Below are positions 23,978 through 31,696 of a stretch of 64,000 bases of DNA, piece by piece; the stretch's first letter is position 1; every line of letters begins with the position of its first letter. The stretch is from Bog-950 sp964615305. Its GTDB lineage: Bacteria > Bacteroidota > Bacteroidia > Chitinophagales > LD1. Where the stretch lies: NCBI GenBank assembly GCA_964615305.1, contig CAZTNA010000001.1, positions 421,710-485,709 of the forward strand, read 5' to 3'. Under the pieces are notes generated by a model that had not been told where the DNA came from, did not search any database, and worked only from the letters and a program-made list of their open reading frames with translations. The translations under genes were made by a program, and so were the position numbers.

Positions 23978-25378
23978 ATGCTGCATACAGATACAATAGT
24001 CGCATTGGCAACGCCACAAGGTACCGGTGCCATAGGGGTAATACGCCTTTCCGGCAATGATGCTATTACTATTTGCAACAGAGTTTTCAAAGGAAAAAAT
24101 CTGACAAAGCAGCTATCGCACACCATTCATTACGGGCATATAGTTGATCAAAATAAAGAGGTGGATGAGGTGATGGTTTCTCTTTTTCGAGCACCAAAGA
24201 GTTTTACCACTGAAGATGTTGTAGAAATTAGCTGCCACGGATCGCCCTTTGTTGCTGAACATATATTGCAGCTACTTGTTAAGAACGGTGCAAGAACTGC
24301 CCAAGCCGGGGAGTTTACACTAAGGGCTTTTATGAACGGCCGTATTGATTTAACACAAGCAGAAGCTGTAGCCGATTTGATTGCGAGTGATTCTGCCGCA
24401 AGCCACGAAGTAGCACTTAAGCAAATGCGCGGAGGGTTTGCCAACGATTTAAAGAGACTCCGACAACAATTGATAGACTATGCAGCGCTTATTGAGTTGG
24501 AGTTAGATTTTGGTGAAGAAGATGTAGAGTTTGCCAACCGTGAAAAGCTTATAGGATTAATTACCGAAGTAGAGAGTAGAATTACTCCACTCATTCAGTC
24601 GTTCACTTTTGGTAATGTGATTAAACATGGCGTAAACACAGTAATAGCAGGAAGACCTAACGCGGGCAAATCTACTTTACTTAACGCATTGCTTAACGAG
24701 GAACGAGCTATTGTGAGCGATATACCCGGCACTACACGCGATACCATAGAGGAGGTGATAAGTATAAATGGAGTTCAGTTTAGATTTATTGATACAGCCG
24801 GTATAAGAGACACCGAAGATGTAATTGAAAAAAAAGGGGTAGAGAAAACTTTAGAAAAGTTGAAGAAAAGTTCTGTTTACATATACCTGTTTGATGTGAA
24901 CACCTTAAAACCGGAAGAACTTTTTCACGACATGCAACAACTTAATCTCACCGGTTTTAGAGGAATAATCTGTGCGAATAAAATTGACAAGGCATCATGG
25001 AAAGACACCGCACCATTTTACGCAATGTTAAAGTCGAAATTTGGGAATTTAGATTTGCAAAAACAGTTGTTGTTTATTTCGTCTAATACTCATTTTAATT
25101 TGAACCTGTTAAAAGATCAACTTTACTCATTAGCGGTACAGTCTGAAGTTCGAACCCCGAAATCAGAAGTTATTACAAATCTTCGCCATTATGAAGCACT
25201 AGTAAAAACCAATGAAGCATTAGCCAAAGCTAAGTATGGCTTGCAGCAAAAACGCAGCGGTGAGTTAGTAGCATTTGATTTGCGCGAGGCGTTAGAGCAA
25301 CTTGGTAGTATTACGGGTGAAGTGAGCAACGAAGAACTGCTTGGATCTATTTTTTCGCGCTTTTGTATAGGTAAATAA
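23978..25378 (+). CDS. mnmE: tRNA uridine-5-carboxymethylaminomethyl(34) synthesis GTPase
   Basis: The 466-residue protein has the N-terminal tetrahydrofolate-binding domain (TIVALATPQGTGAIGVIRLSG), a helical domain and an inserted GTPase domain with GRPNAGKST (225-233), DIPGTTRDT (248-256) and DTAG. It ends in FCIGK, the conserved C-terminus with the essential Cys. With MnmG it modifies the wobble uridine of several tRNAs. Complete and typical. Confidence 0.97.
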   Translation: MLHTDTIVALATPQGTGAIGVIRLSGNDAITICNRVFKGKNLTKQLSHTIHYGHIVDQNKEVDEVMVSLFRAPKSFTTEDVVEISCHGSPFVAEHILQLLVKNGARTAQAGEFTLRAFMNGRIDLTQAEAVADLIASDSAASHEVALKQMRGGFANDLKRLRQQLIDYAALIELELDFGEEDVEFANREKLIGLITEVESRITPLIQSFTFGNVIKHGVNTVIAGRPNAGKSTLLNALLNEERAIVSDIPGTTRDTIEEVISINGVQFRFIDTAGIRDTEDVIEKKGVEKTLEKLKKSSVYIYLFDVNTLKPEELFHDMQQLNLTGFRGIICANKIDKASWKDTAPFYAMLKSKFGNLDLQKQLLFISSNTHFNLNLLKDQLYSLAVQSEVRTPKSEVITNLRHYEALVKTNEALAKAKYGLQQKRSGELVAFDLREALEQLGSITGEVSNEELLGSIFSRFCIGK

Positions 25379-25384
25379 TAAAGT

Positions 25385-25687
25385 ATGACACAAGAACAAC
25401 TAAGCATTTCATTACAAATTAGGCAGGTAGGTATTGCAGAGGGCATATCATATTTGATTTTACTTTTTGTGGCCATGCCTCTAAAGTATATATGGCACAT
25501 GCCTGAAGTAGTTCGCTACACAGGTTGGGTACATGGTGTTTTGTTCATGTTGTTTATGTATATGATTTGGCTAGGCAGAATGAAACTTAACTGGACTGTG
25601 CGCGACATGGTAGCAGCGTTTGCTGCATCCTTTTTGCCATTTGGAACTTTCTGGCTTGATAGAAAACTAGTTAAAGCTGAGAAGTAA
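25385..25687 (+). CDS. DUF3817 family membrane protein
   Basis: The 100-residue protein has three hydrophobic segments and the family pattern RQVGIAEGISYLILLFVAMP near the start and VRYTGWVHGVLFMLF in the middle. The function of the family is unknown. It starts 6 bp after mnmE and converges on the dioxygenase gene with a 17-bp gap. Confidence 0.85.
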   Translation: MTQEQLSISLQIRQVGIAEGISYLILLFVAMPLKYIWHMPEVVRYTGWVHGVLFMLFMYMIWLGRMKLNWTVRDMVAAFAASFLPFGTFWLDRKLVKAEK

Positions 25688-25704
25688 ACCTGTAAAATGC
25701 TTAA

Positions 25705-26490
25705 TTATTGAGTAGTGAATTGTTGTGCTTCATACTTTTCTTCTCTCAATAACTTGTAACCATCTGGCATTCGGTTTGTTCCAAAAACAAAAGTGTAGCG
25801 GCAATAAAATTCTTCATCTACTTCATACACTTTCAAATGCGAGCTGCCCGGCTCAGGAATAATGGCATGAATAAGGCTGGCGGTAATGGGAACCAGGTTA
25901 AGAACCAATGAAATTCTATCGGAAGAAGAAATATTTGCGGGGGTGGAATGAACAAGGCGGTGATCATATATTATTGCTTCGCCTTTTTGCAATGGCAGAT
26001 ATTTCATTACATCGAAATTGCAAGGCAACCCGGATGCTGCCGATGGAATGTTTGAACCGCGATAAGTAAAATGCCAGCGGTGGCTGCCTTCTATGATATG
26101 ATACGCACCATTGGTTTTGTCAACATCTACTAACGGCAACCATACATTCAACGATGAACACTTATGCTCATCGGTAAAAGTCCAGTCTTGATGTGGAGGT
26201 ACGGTGTTGTTACTAGAGCCTTTAGCTTTGAAATAAAAATTAGCTCCTGTTATGCGGTAGTCTTTTAATAACAAAACCAGAGATGGTTGCAGTTTTTCTT
26301 TCAATAACTGATAAACTTTCTTTTTTAAATTGTAAGAAGGAGAGCAGAGGGTAAACGGAAATGGATGTTCGCTTCGAATTTGCTCAAACTCTTGCTGTAA
26401 CTCGTGCACTTGTTCGAGATTTAAGAGCTGCGCTGTTACATATCCAATTTGTTCTAACTGGTTTTGATGTTCAAGTTTCAGAAACTCCAT
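25705..26490 (-). CDS. Phytanoyl-CoA dioxygenase (PhyH) family protein
   Basis: The 261-residue protein is an iron/2-oxoglutarate oxygenase of the PhyH type. The iron triad is visible as His100 and Asp102 (PPHQDWTFTDE) and His181 (LVHST), and Arg192 would hold 2-oxoglutarate. The substrate is unknown; in this phylum such genes often sit near surface polysaccharide or lipid modification genes. It is the third gene of a unit with a related protein (9 bp upstream) and a Wzt-like ABC ATPase. Confidence 0.85.
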   Translation of the reverse strand: MEFLKLEHQNQLEQIGYVTAQLLNLEQVHELQQEFEQIRSEHPFPFTLCSPSYNLKKKVYQLLKEKLQPSLVLLLKDYRITGANFYFKAKGSSNNTVPPHQDWTFTDEHKCSSLNVWLPLVDVDKTNGAYHIIEGSHRWHFTYRGSNIPSAASGLPCNFDVMKYLPLQKGEAIIYDHRLVHSTPANISSSDRISLVLNLVPITASLIHAIIPEPGSSHLKVYEVDEEFYCRYTFVFGTNRMPDGYKLLREEKYEAQQFTTQ

Positions 26491-26499
26491 ACTTTACTA

Positions 26500-27372
26500 T
26501 TATCCGGTTACTAAACTGTATAATCGGCTCAAAATACCTTGTGGTTTGCCGAACATGCGCTCTTTGAATTCTGTTTCTGAGTAGTACTTGTGCTCGAAGG
26601 GGAAAGAATCTATTTTTTTATAGTTGTTTAAGTCGCCCATCCAGTTTTGCATACCGAGATAATAAGCCGGATCAACTTCATACACGTCTGCTTGAACATT
26701 TCCGTTTTCTTCTATAAATGTGTAGTGATATGGCTTTGCTTCTTGAGGAAGCATAATTAACTGAATAGCTAAACGCATTTTGCCTGAACTGTTTAGGGCA
26801 GAGTAGTGGATTACGCTATCATCTAGAATTATTGCATAACCCGCTTTTACATCTATGTATGTAAGATAGTTTTGCGTAATCAAGTCATCAACATTTTTAA
26901 ACGACCGGTTAGCATAACTGCCTCTTGGACCACGAAAAAATTTGTGTGAACCGTCAACAAATGCCAGTGTGCCATTTGCTTTATTCGTGTCAACTAGAGG
27001 GCACCAAATGGATACGGATGTGTACTTAGATTCATCAACCACCGCCCAATTTTGATGTACCGGAACAAAACCTTTCCCCGGCTCTTTGCATACAAAGTTG
27101 GCAATTATTGGCTGGCAATTGTCAAGTACGCTTTTTGCCTTTGACAAAAACATGGAAGTGATTTTTTCAAAAATCTTTTTCCGGGTTTCGTTTTCGGCAT
27201 TCAAGACACTAAACTCAGCATAGGTTGCATCATAGTTCTCTACCCGTTTATTGTTGTTCTCGTAGTAAGCAGTCATTTCTTGTACTTCTTCTGCGTTTAA
27301 AAAGGGTATAACTACATATCCTTTTTCATCAAAAACTTGTTGCAGTTTGGGGTTCAAAAACATTTTTCTCAT
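26500..27372 (-). CDS. PhyH-family protein with HxN iron-site variant
   Basis: The 290-residue protein is a divergent paralogue of its downstream neighbour. The distal ligands are kept (His189 in VIHYS, Arg200 in GKMRLAIQ), but the first motif reads VHQNWAVVDE, so the usual Asp ligand is Asn108 (codon AAT). This may weaken or alter iron binding. Other alignable segments are SVSIWCPLVDTNKANGTLAF and FVDGSHKF. Two ATG codons are possible (27372 and 27363). It lies 7 bp after the ABC ATPase gene. Confidence 0.82.
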   Translation of the reverse strand: MRKMFLNPKLQQVFDEKGYVVIPFLNAEEVQEMTAYYENNNKRVENYDATYAEFSVLNAENETRKKIFEKITSMFLSKAKSVLDNCQPIIANFVCKEPGKGFVPVHQNWAVVDESKYTSVSIWCPLVDTNKANGTLAFVDGSHKFFRGPRGSYANRSFKNVDDLITQNYLTYIDVKAGYAIILDDSVIHYSALNSSGKMRLAIQLIMLPQEAKPYHYTFIEENGNVQADVYEVDPAYYLGMQNWMGDLNNYKKIDSFPFEHKYYSETEFKERMFGKPQGILSRLYSLVTG

Positions 27373-27379
27373 AAGCTTT

Positions 27380-28612
27380 TTAGTTTTTAATTGTCCAACG
27401 GTGCAGTGGTTTTACACTGCCCGGGTATCGGTGTTTAAAAAGAGAGTTGCTGTTGTTCTCATCGAGGCAAATTTCAAAGCGCAGCACATCTGTTTTTTTT
27501 AATTGTATATTCTGTTTTTCGGTAAGAACAAAAACGTTAAGCGTAAAAATTCCTTTGTTAAAAAACCAGGATGGTATATGACAGGTAATTTTTGTTTCTG
27601 TGTTTCCGTTCACTTGTTTTTCAATGGTTGCTGCTTCAAGTGTGCAGGTTGCAAAAAGCGGGGAGTCGTACCGATCATGAATCTGAAACGCTACATCTTC
27701 ATTACCGGTAGCATTTTGCAAAACTGCCGAAATCTCTATTGGTTCGCTATTAAAAATTTTGTTTGTTCCATTTGTATTAGCGCCTTTAATACTTGCGCTT
27801 TTCAATATTACTGCTGTGCCGGGAATTTCCTGATTGATTAGAACATGATTATTGTCGGCTATTGACTTTGATGTATTCATAAAGCTGCTTTCAGCATATT
27901 GCTCTACAACTTCATGTGCACCTTCGGCAATCCATTCGCCATGCTCGAGGTGCAGAATGCGGCTGCAAAGCTTGCTTATGCCCAACAAATTATGTGATAC
28001 TATGATGAATGATTTTTTTCCATTCTGTTCTTTTACGTAGTCATTAACTTTATTCTGAAATTCAGCATCGCCCACCCCCAGTACTTCATCAAAAATCAAA
28101 ATGTCGGCTCCTATTTGAGTTACTACAGCAAATGCCAAACGCAGATACATACCTGCACTGTAATTCTTTACCGGTTCGTCAATAAATTTTTCGATACCGC
28201 TGAAATCAATAATTTGTTGAACGCAGCCATCAATTTGTTTTTTCGATAAACCATACAATTGGGCAGCTAAAAAAATATTATCGCGCCCGGTAAGCTCCGG
28301 ATGAAATCCGGCACCAACATCCAGTACCGCAGCCGATTTTGCATAAAAATCAATATGACCTTTATCGGGCCGTGTAATACCACTTAGAATGCGTAGTAAT
28401 GTTGATTTGCCAGCACCGTTTTTACCGATAATACCAAGAGTTTCTCCCTTTAAAAGTTTAAAGGAAATACTTTTTAGTGCGTAAAACGAAGTTCCCTTTT
28501 TTTTCTCTGGTAGAAAAAAATCTACTACTGCTTCTTTTAAATTATCCGCTTTGCTTTCATTTAACTGAAAACATTTGGAAATATTCTGAACATCTAAAAC
28601 AACTTTGTTCAT
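27380..28612 (-). CDS. ABC transporter ATP-binding protein of polysaccharide export type (Wzt-like)
   Basis: From the ATG at 28612 the protein has 410 residues. The ABC domain has Walker A GKNGAGKS (63-70), signature YSAGMYLRLAFA and Walker B ILIFDEVLGVGD; the order and spacing match the O-antigen/teichoic acid exporters (Wzt, TagH, KpsT). A C-terminal beta-sandwich (about 270-410) resembles the carbohydrate-binding Wzt C-domain. The cognate permease (Wzm) is not in the window, which is unusual since it is normally adjacent. The -7 element at 28633 supports this start rather than the longer frame to 28690. Confidence 0.88.
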   Translation of the reverse strand: MNKVVLDVQNISKCFQLNESKADNLKEAVVDFFLPEKKKGTSFYALKSISFKLLKGETLGIIGKNGAGKSTLLRILSGITRPDKGHIDFYAKSAAVLDVGAGFHPELTGRDNIFLAAQLYGLSKKQIDGCVQQIIDFSGIEKFIDEPVKNYSAGMYLRLAFAVVTQIGADILIFDEVLGVGDAEFQNKVNDYVKEQNGKKSFIIVSHNLLGISKLCSRILHLEHGEWIAEGAHEVVEQYAESSFMNTSKSIADNNHVLINQEIPGTAVILKSASIKGANTNGTNKIFNSEPIEISAVLQNATGNEDVAFQIHDRYDSPLFATCTLEAATIEKQVNGNTETKITCHIPSWFFNKGIFTLNVFVLTEKQNIQLKKTDVLRFEICLDENNSNSLFKHRYPGSVKPLHRWTIKN

Positions 28613-28632
28613 GTTAATGAGATAGACGGTTG

Positions 28633-28640
28633 CAAATATA
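28633..28640 (-). promoter_or_regulatory. -7 promoter element for the ABC ATPase/PhyH operon
   Basis: On the minus strand the sequence is TATATTTG, an exact TAnnTTTG match 21 bp upstream of the ATG at 28612. A -33 element is not obvious. Confidence 0.5.
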
Positions 28641-28739
28641 ATTTGTTGCCGTAGTGTTTGGGGTTGGTGTTGCCAATTCTCTATGGCCACTTCCTACTCC
28701 CAAATCTGCTGTTATCTTCGCCACAAATAAACAAACAAT

Positions 28740-29243
28740 ATGCTCAACTTAGCTCTATTATTACTCGCCTTAGCTGCCGGCATTTACTTATTAATAAAAG
28801 CCAATTCACTTTTTCTGGGAAAAATATTTGCAGCGCTCATTTGGCTTCAAATTTTTCTGTCGTTAGCCGGTATTGGCGTGCTAGCCTACAAAGGTGTAAT
28901 GCACAAACTTTACCCGGGCTGCGGCACTAAAAAAGAGTGTCGTGCTGAAAAGCAAGTAATCATCAGAGATGGAGTGGAGAGCGTTCATGGTATGCATAGT
29001 TGTTCTATGCAACGTTGCCACAAAGAGGGTGACAGCGTGGTGTTAGATAAAGCCACGTGCGAAAAAATGGTGGGTAAACAACTTTGCGATTCTTTGAGTA
29101 AAGAGAGAGGACGTTGTATTTTTAGTAGAGAGGAGTGTGCCAAAGTTTGTTCAGCTACCGGTGCACCATGCGGTGATGATAAGGCAGGCACTGCCTGTGT
29201 AAAAAAGTGCGAAGGGCAAGAAAAGAAATGTTGTAAAAAGTAA
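28740..29243 (+). CDS. Two-helix membrane protein with cysteine-rich tail, unknown
   Basis: The 167-residue protein begins with two hydrophobic helices (about 2-20 and 28-52) and continues as a charged soluble tail with 14 cysteines between residue 60 and the end, plus histidines (HGMHSCSMQRCH). It ends in EKKCCKK. Cysteines come in pairs spaced irregularly (GC, EC, SC, RC, TC, LC, RC, EC, VC, PC, AC, KC, CC). I do not recognise the family. Metal binding or a redox-linked, disulfide-rich domain are possible. It is followed 10 bp later by the transglutaminase-like gene. Confidence 0.75.
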   Translation: MLNLALLLLALAAGIYLLIKANSLFLGKIFAALIWLQIFLSLAGIGVLAYKGVMHKLYPGCGTKKECRAEKQVIIRDGVESVHGMHSCSMQRCHKEGDSVVLDKATCEKMVGKQLCDSLSKERGRCIFSREECAKVCSATGAPCGDDKAGTACVKKCEGQEKKCCKK

Positions 29244-29253
29244 CAAAGGCTAA

Positions 29254-29916
29254 GTGAGTTATACAGATTTTGACATTTACCTTCGACCAACAACCTTTAT
29301 TGATTCAGATAACCCTAAGGTAATTGAGTATGCCCGGCTGAAAACCTCTGAAACCAAAACTGACCAGCAGAAAGTTATTGACCTTTACTACGCTGTTCGT
29401 GATGGAATTCTTTACGACCCATATCATCTTGTTTTAAATCCAAACGATATTTCGGCCAGCAAAACTTTAGCCAGAGGCAGTGGCTATTGCATTGAAAAAT
29501 CGTTGCTGCTTTGTGCGCTTGGTAGAATATGCCGTATTCCATCACGGTTGGGCTTTTCGATAGTGCAGAATCATATTTCTACAAAAAAGTTTGTAGCCAT
29601 GCTTCGTACCGACAAGTTTGTTTTTCACGGATACAACGAATTTTGGATAAATAACAAGTGGGTTAAATGCACTCCGGCCTTTAATAAAAGTTTATGTGAG
29701 AAGTTTGGTACTAACGCACTTGAGTTTGATGGCAAACACGATTCAATTTTTCAGGAGTATAACGGGGGCAAAAAGTATATGAATTACCTGTATGAGTATG
29801 GTCAGTTCGATGATTTTCCATTTGACCTTTTTGTGGCCGAGTTAAAAAAACACTACCCACATTTATTTAAACATGAAAACTACGATCTGCAAGGCTGGGC
29901 AAAACATACCGAGTAG
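29254..29916 (+). CDS. Transglutaminase-like domain protein
   Basis: The 220-residue protein starts at a GTG 10 bp after the Cys-rich gene. The transglutaminase core is visible: SGYCIEKSLLLCALGR with the nucleophile Cys, and FHGYNEFWINNKWVKCTPAFN with His. The third catalytic Asp is not at the usual place, as in related proteins with a WVKxxPAFN motif. No signal peptide is seen. Probably a cysteine peptidase-like cytoplasmic enzyme; the substrate is unknown. Confidence 0.8.
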   Translation: MSYTDFDIYLRPTTFIDSDNPKVIEYARLKTSETKTDQQKVIDLYYAVRDGILYDPYHLVLNPNDISASKTLARGSGYCIEKSLLLCALGRICRIPSRLGFSIVQNHISTKKFVAMLRTDKFVFHGYNEFWINNKWVKCTPAFNKSLCEKFGTNALEFDGKHDSIFQEYNGGKKYMNYLYEYGQFDDFPFDLFVAELKKHYPHLFKHENYDLQGWAKHTE

Positions 29917-29968
29917 AGCCCTCGCTATGGGCAGGCTAGATCAAAGTTGATTTTAAAGCGGGAAAGTA

Positions 29969-30754
29969 TTACAAGCCATTAAAGGAAATGCCCACCGCAA
30001 ACTCATTGGCTTTAGGCCCTTTGCCTTTCTTGAAAACATCGAGAACACCGTAGTAGGCAGTAATATTAAAACTGCTATACCCAATACGAATCATTGGGCC
30101 AAAGCGGAACAGATTAAAATCTGGGAAACGTCTTTGAACATCCACCTTTACCACATTGTTGATTTTTGTGCGCTGCTTGGTGTGTGCATCAACTCTAATA
30201 CCCCCCTTTATGCCAATAGCAAATTTCCAAACGTTATCAAACTTATCGGGGTTGGTTTTAATTCGCAATTCAACCGGAATGTCAACGTATTGTAAAGTTA
30301 GTTTGTTGATTTTGTAATTGTCGGGGTTTGCCAGAGCTTGCAAAGAAGTGCCTGTAGAGTCTTCAACCAAGCCGTGGCGGCTGTAAATATTGGAGCAACT
30401 ATAACCAATACCCGGAGCCACACTCACACGTGATTTTTTTATACGAAAGTCCCAACTGAAGTAAATGTTTACCCCGCGTGAATGCCAGCGCGGGTTAAGG
30501 TCTCCACCCACAATACGCGGGTCACTGTTTTTATAAATCCAGTTGCTGAATACAAAGTCAAAGGCAAACCGGTCTTTAGAAAACTTCTGGTATTTTTTTT
30601 CAACCTCGTTTCGTTTGGCTTCTCTGGCTTGCTTAGCGGCCTGTTCTTCGGCTGTAAGTACCTTAACTTTTTTAGTGGCTTTTACCGAATCTGCTTCTTC
30701 GGCAAATGCCGCAACGGTGGTTAACAGTAAAAAGGCAAGCAACAATTTTTTCAT
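29969..30754 (-). CDS. Outer-membrane beta-barrel protein (PorT-like)
   Basis: From the ATG at 30754 the protein has 261 residues with a signal peptide (MKKLLLAFLLLTTVAAFAE), a Lys/Glu-rich segment with heptad-like spacing (about 30-60) and a C-terminal eight-strand barrel pattern ending in FAVGISFNGL, typical of OMP_b-brl_2/PorT-like proteins. The role of such proteins is usually unknown. It converges on the transglutaminase-like gene and is divergent from the gene at 30933. Confidence 0.8.
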   Translation of the reverse strand: MKKLLLAFLLLTTVAAFAEEADSVKATKKVKVLTAEEQAAKQAREAKRNEVEKKYQKFSKDRFAFDFVFSNWIYKNSDPRIVGGDLNPRWHSRGVNIYFSWDFRIKKSRVSVAPGIGYSCSNIYSRHGLVEDSTGTSLQALANPDNYKINKLTLQYVDIPVELRIKTNPDKFDNVWKFAIGIKGGIRVDAHTKQRTKINNVVKVDVQRRFPDFNLFRFGPMIRIGYSSFNITAYYGVLDVFKKGKGPKANEFAVGISFNGL

Positions 30755-30932
30755 CAATATTTTTTTTCTGAACGAGCGGCTAATGTAATTATTGTGAGCA
30801 AAGCACAATTTACTAACGAAAGCGTGTTTTGTCTAACAAGTTTTTGCATTTGCTAAACGCATCATGATAGAATCACAAAGAGTTGTTTTTTTCAAAACAT
30901 TTCTATTTTGGTTCTGCGTTAAATCAAGCTAT

Positions 30933-31541
30933 ATGAAAAAAATGTTTCTATCCGTAATGGCGTTGGCTGTTGCCTTATCTGCTATTTCTCAGGATTCACA
31001 TAAGGTGTTTTCGAGTAAAACCATTATTTGGTATGGAGTTGACTTTACACAGGCAAAAGTTATTGGATTGCCTGACGAGTCACCAACAAAAATTATTGGT
31101 GAGTATTTTAAGGCATGGAACGATGTTACTATTGACATTGATTTGGCCAAAGTGTTCCAAAAAGACGCAGCATATAAAGACCCGAACGGGGTGCTCAACC
31201 AAAGCAAAGCGCGCGAATCGTCCACTCTACGTGGAACTGAAGATGTGGATCTTACAGCAGAACAAATTGCCGCTCGGGTAAAGGAAATTCCTGTGGGGCA
31301 AAAGAAAGCCGGTCTTGCCGTTGTTTTTATTGTGCAAAGCATTAATAAAACTGCCGATGCTGCAGTTGTTCACGTAACATTCTTTGACGTAGCTACGCGC
31401 GATGTGCTTTGGTCTAAAAAAATGACCGGAAAACCGAGTGGGGGGAATGCAAAATCGGCTTGGGGCGGAGCGGTGAAAGATATTCTTAATCAAATAGAGA
31501 AGAAAGAGTTTAAAGCTTGGAAAAAAGAAGCAGACTACTAG
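30933..31541 (+). CDS. Secreted protein of unknown function
   Basis: From the ATG at 30933 the protein has 202 residues with a signal peptide (MKKMFLSVMALAVALSAISQ). The mature part, about 180 residues, has no domain I recognise; VTFFDVATRDVLWSKKMTGKPSG and a lysine-rich C-terminus are notable. The middle strand order and DVLWSK motif recall periplasmic or outer-membrane beta-rich proteins that report on outer-membrane processes. It ends in a strong terminator and is transcribed alone. Confidence 0.78.
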   Translation: MKKMFLSVMALAVALSAISQDSHKVFSSKTIIWYGVDFTQAKVIGLPDESPTKIIGEYFKAWNDVTIDIDLAKVFQKDAAYKDPNGVLNQSKARESSTLRGTEDVDLTAEQIAARVKEIPVGQKKAGLAVVFIVQSINKTADAAVVHVTFFDVATRDVLWSKKMTGKPSGGNAKSAWGGAVKDILNQIEKKEFKAWKKEADY

Positions 31542-31560
31542 AGTTAAATTATTCTACAAA

Positions 31561-31592
31561 AGAAAAAGGCGGGCATAGACCCGCTTTTTTTT
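31561..31592 (+). terminator. Rho-independent terminator, probably bidirectional
   Basis: GCGGG and CCCGC form a GC stem with a 6-base loop, flanked by A-rich and T-rich runs (eight T downstream on the plus strand). It lies 20 bp after the stop at 31541. The A-tract on the left would serve as a T-tract on the minus strand for the TonB receptor gene as well. Confidence 0.85.
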
Positions 31593-31696
31593 GTGCTGGT
31601 ACGCTTTTATACAAGTGAATAGAACTAACGGTTTATTGTTTTGAAGGCTTCGGCAATAAAGAACCGAGTAATTTGTGTAAAACGCGCAAAACCAGA

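Noticed and set aside
25141..25170. A GTTCGAACCCC stretch resembling a tRNA T-arm
   Set aside because: It lies inside mnmE and no acceptor or anticodon stem can be drawn around it.
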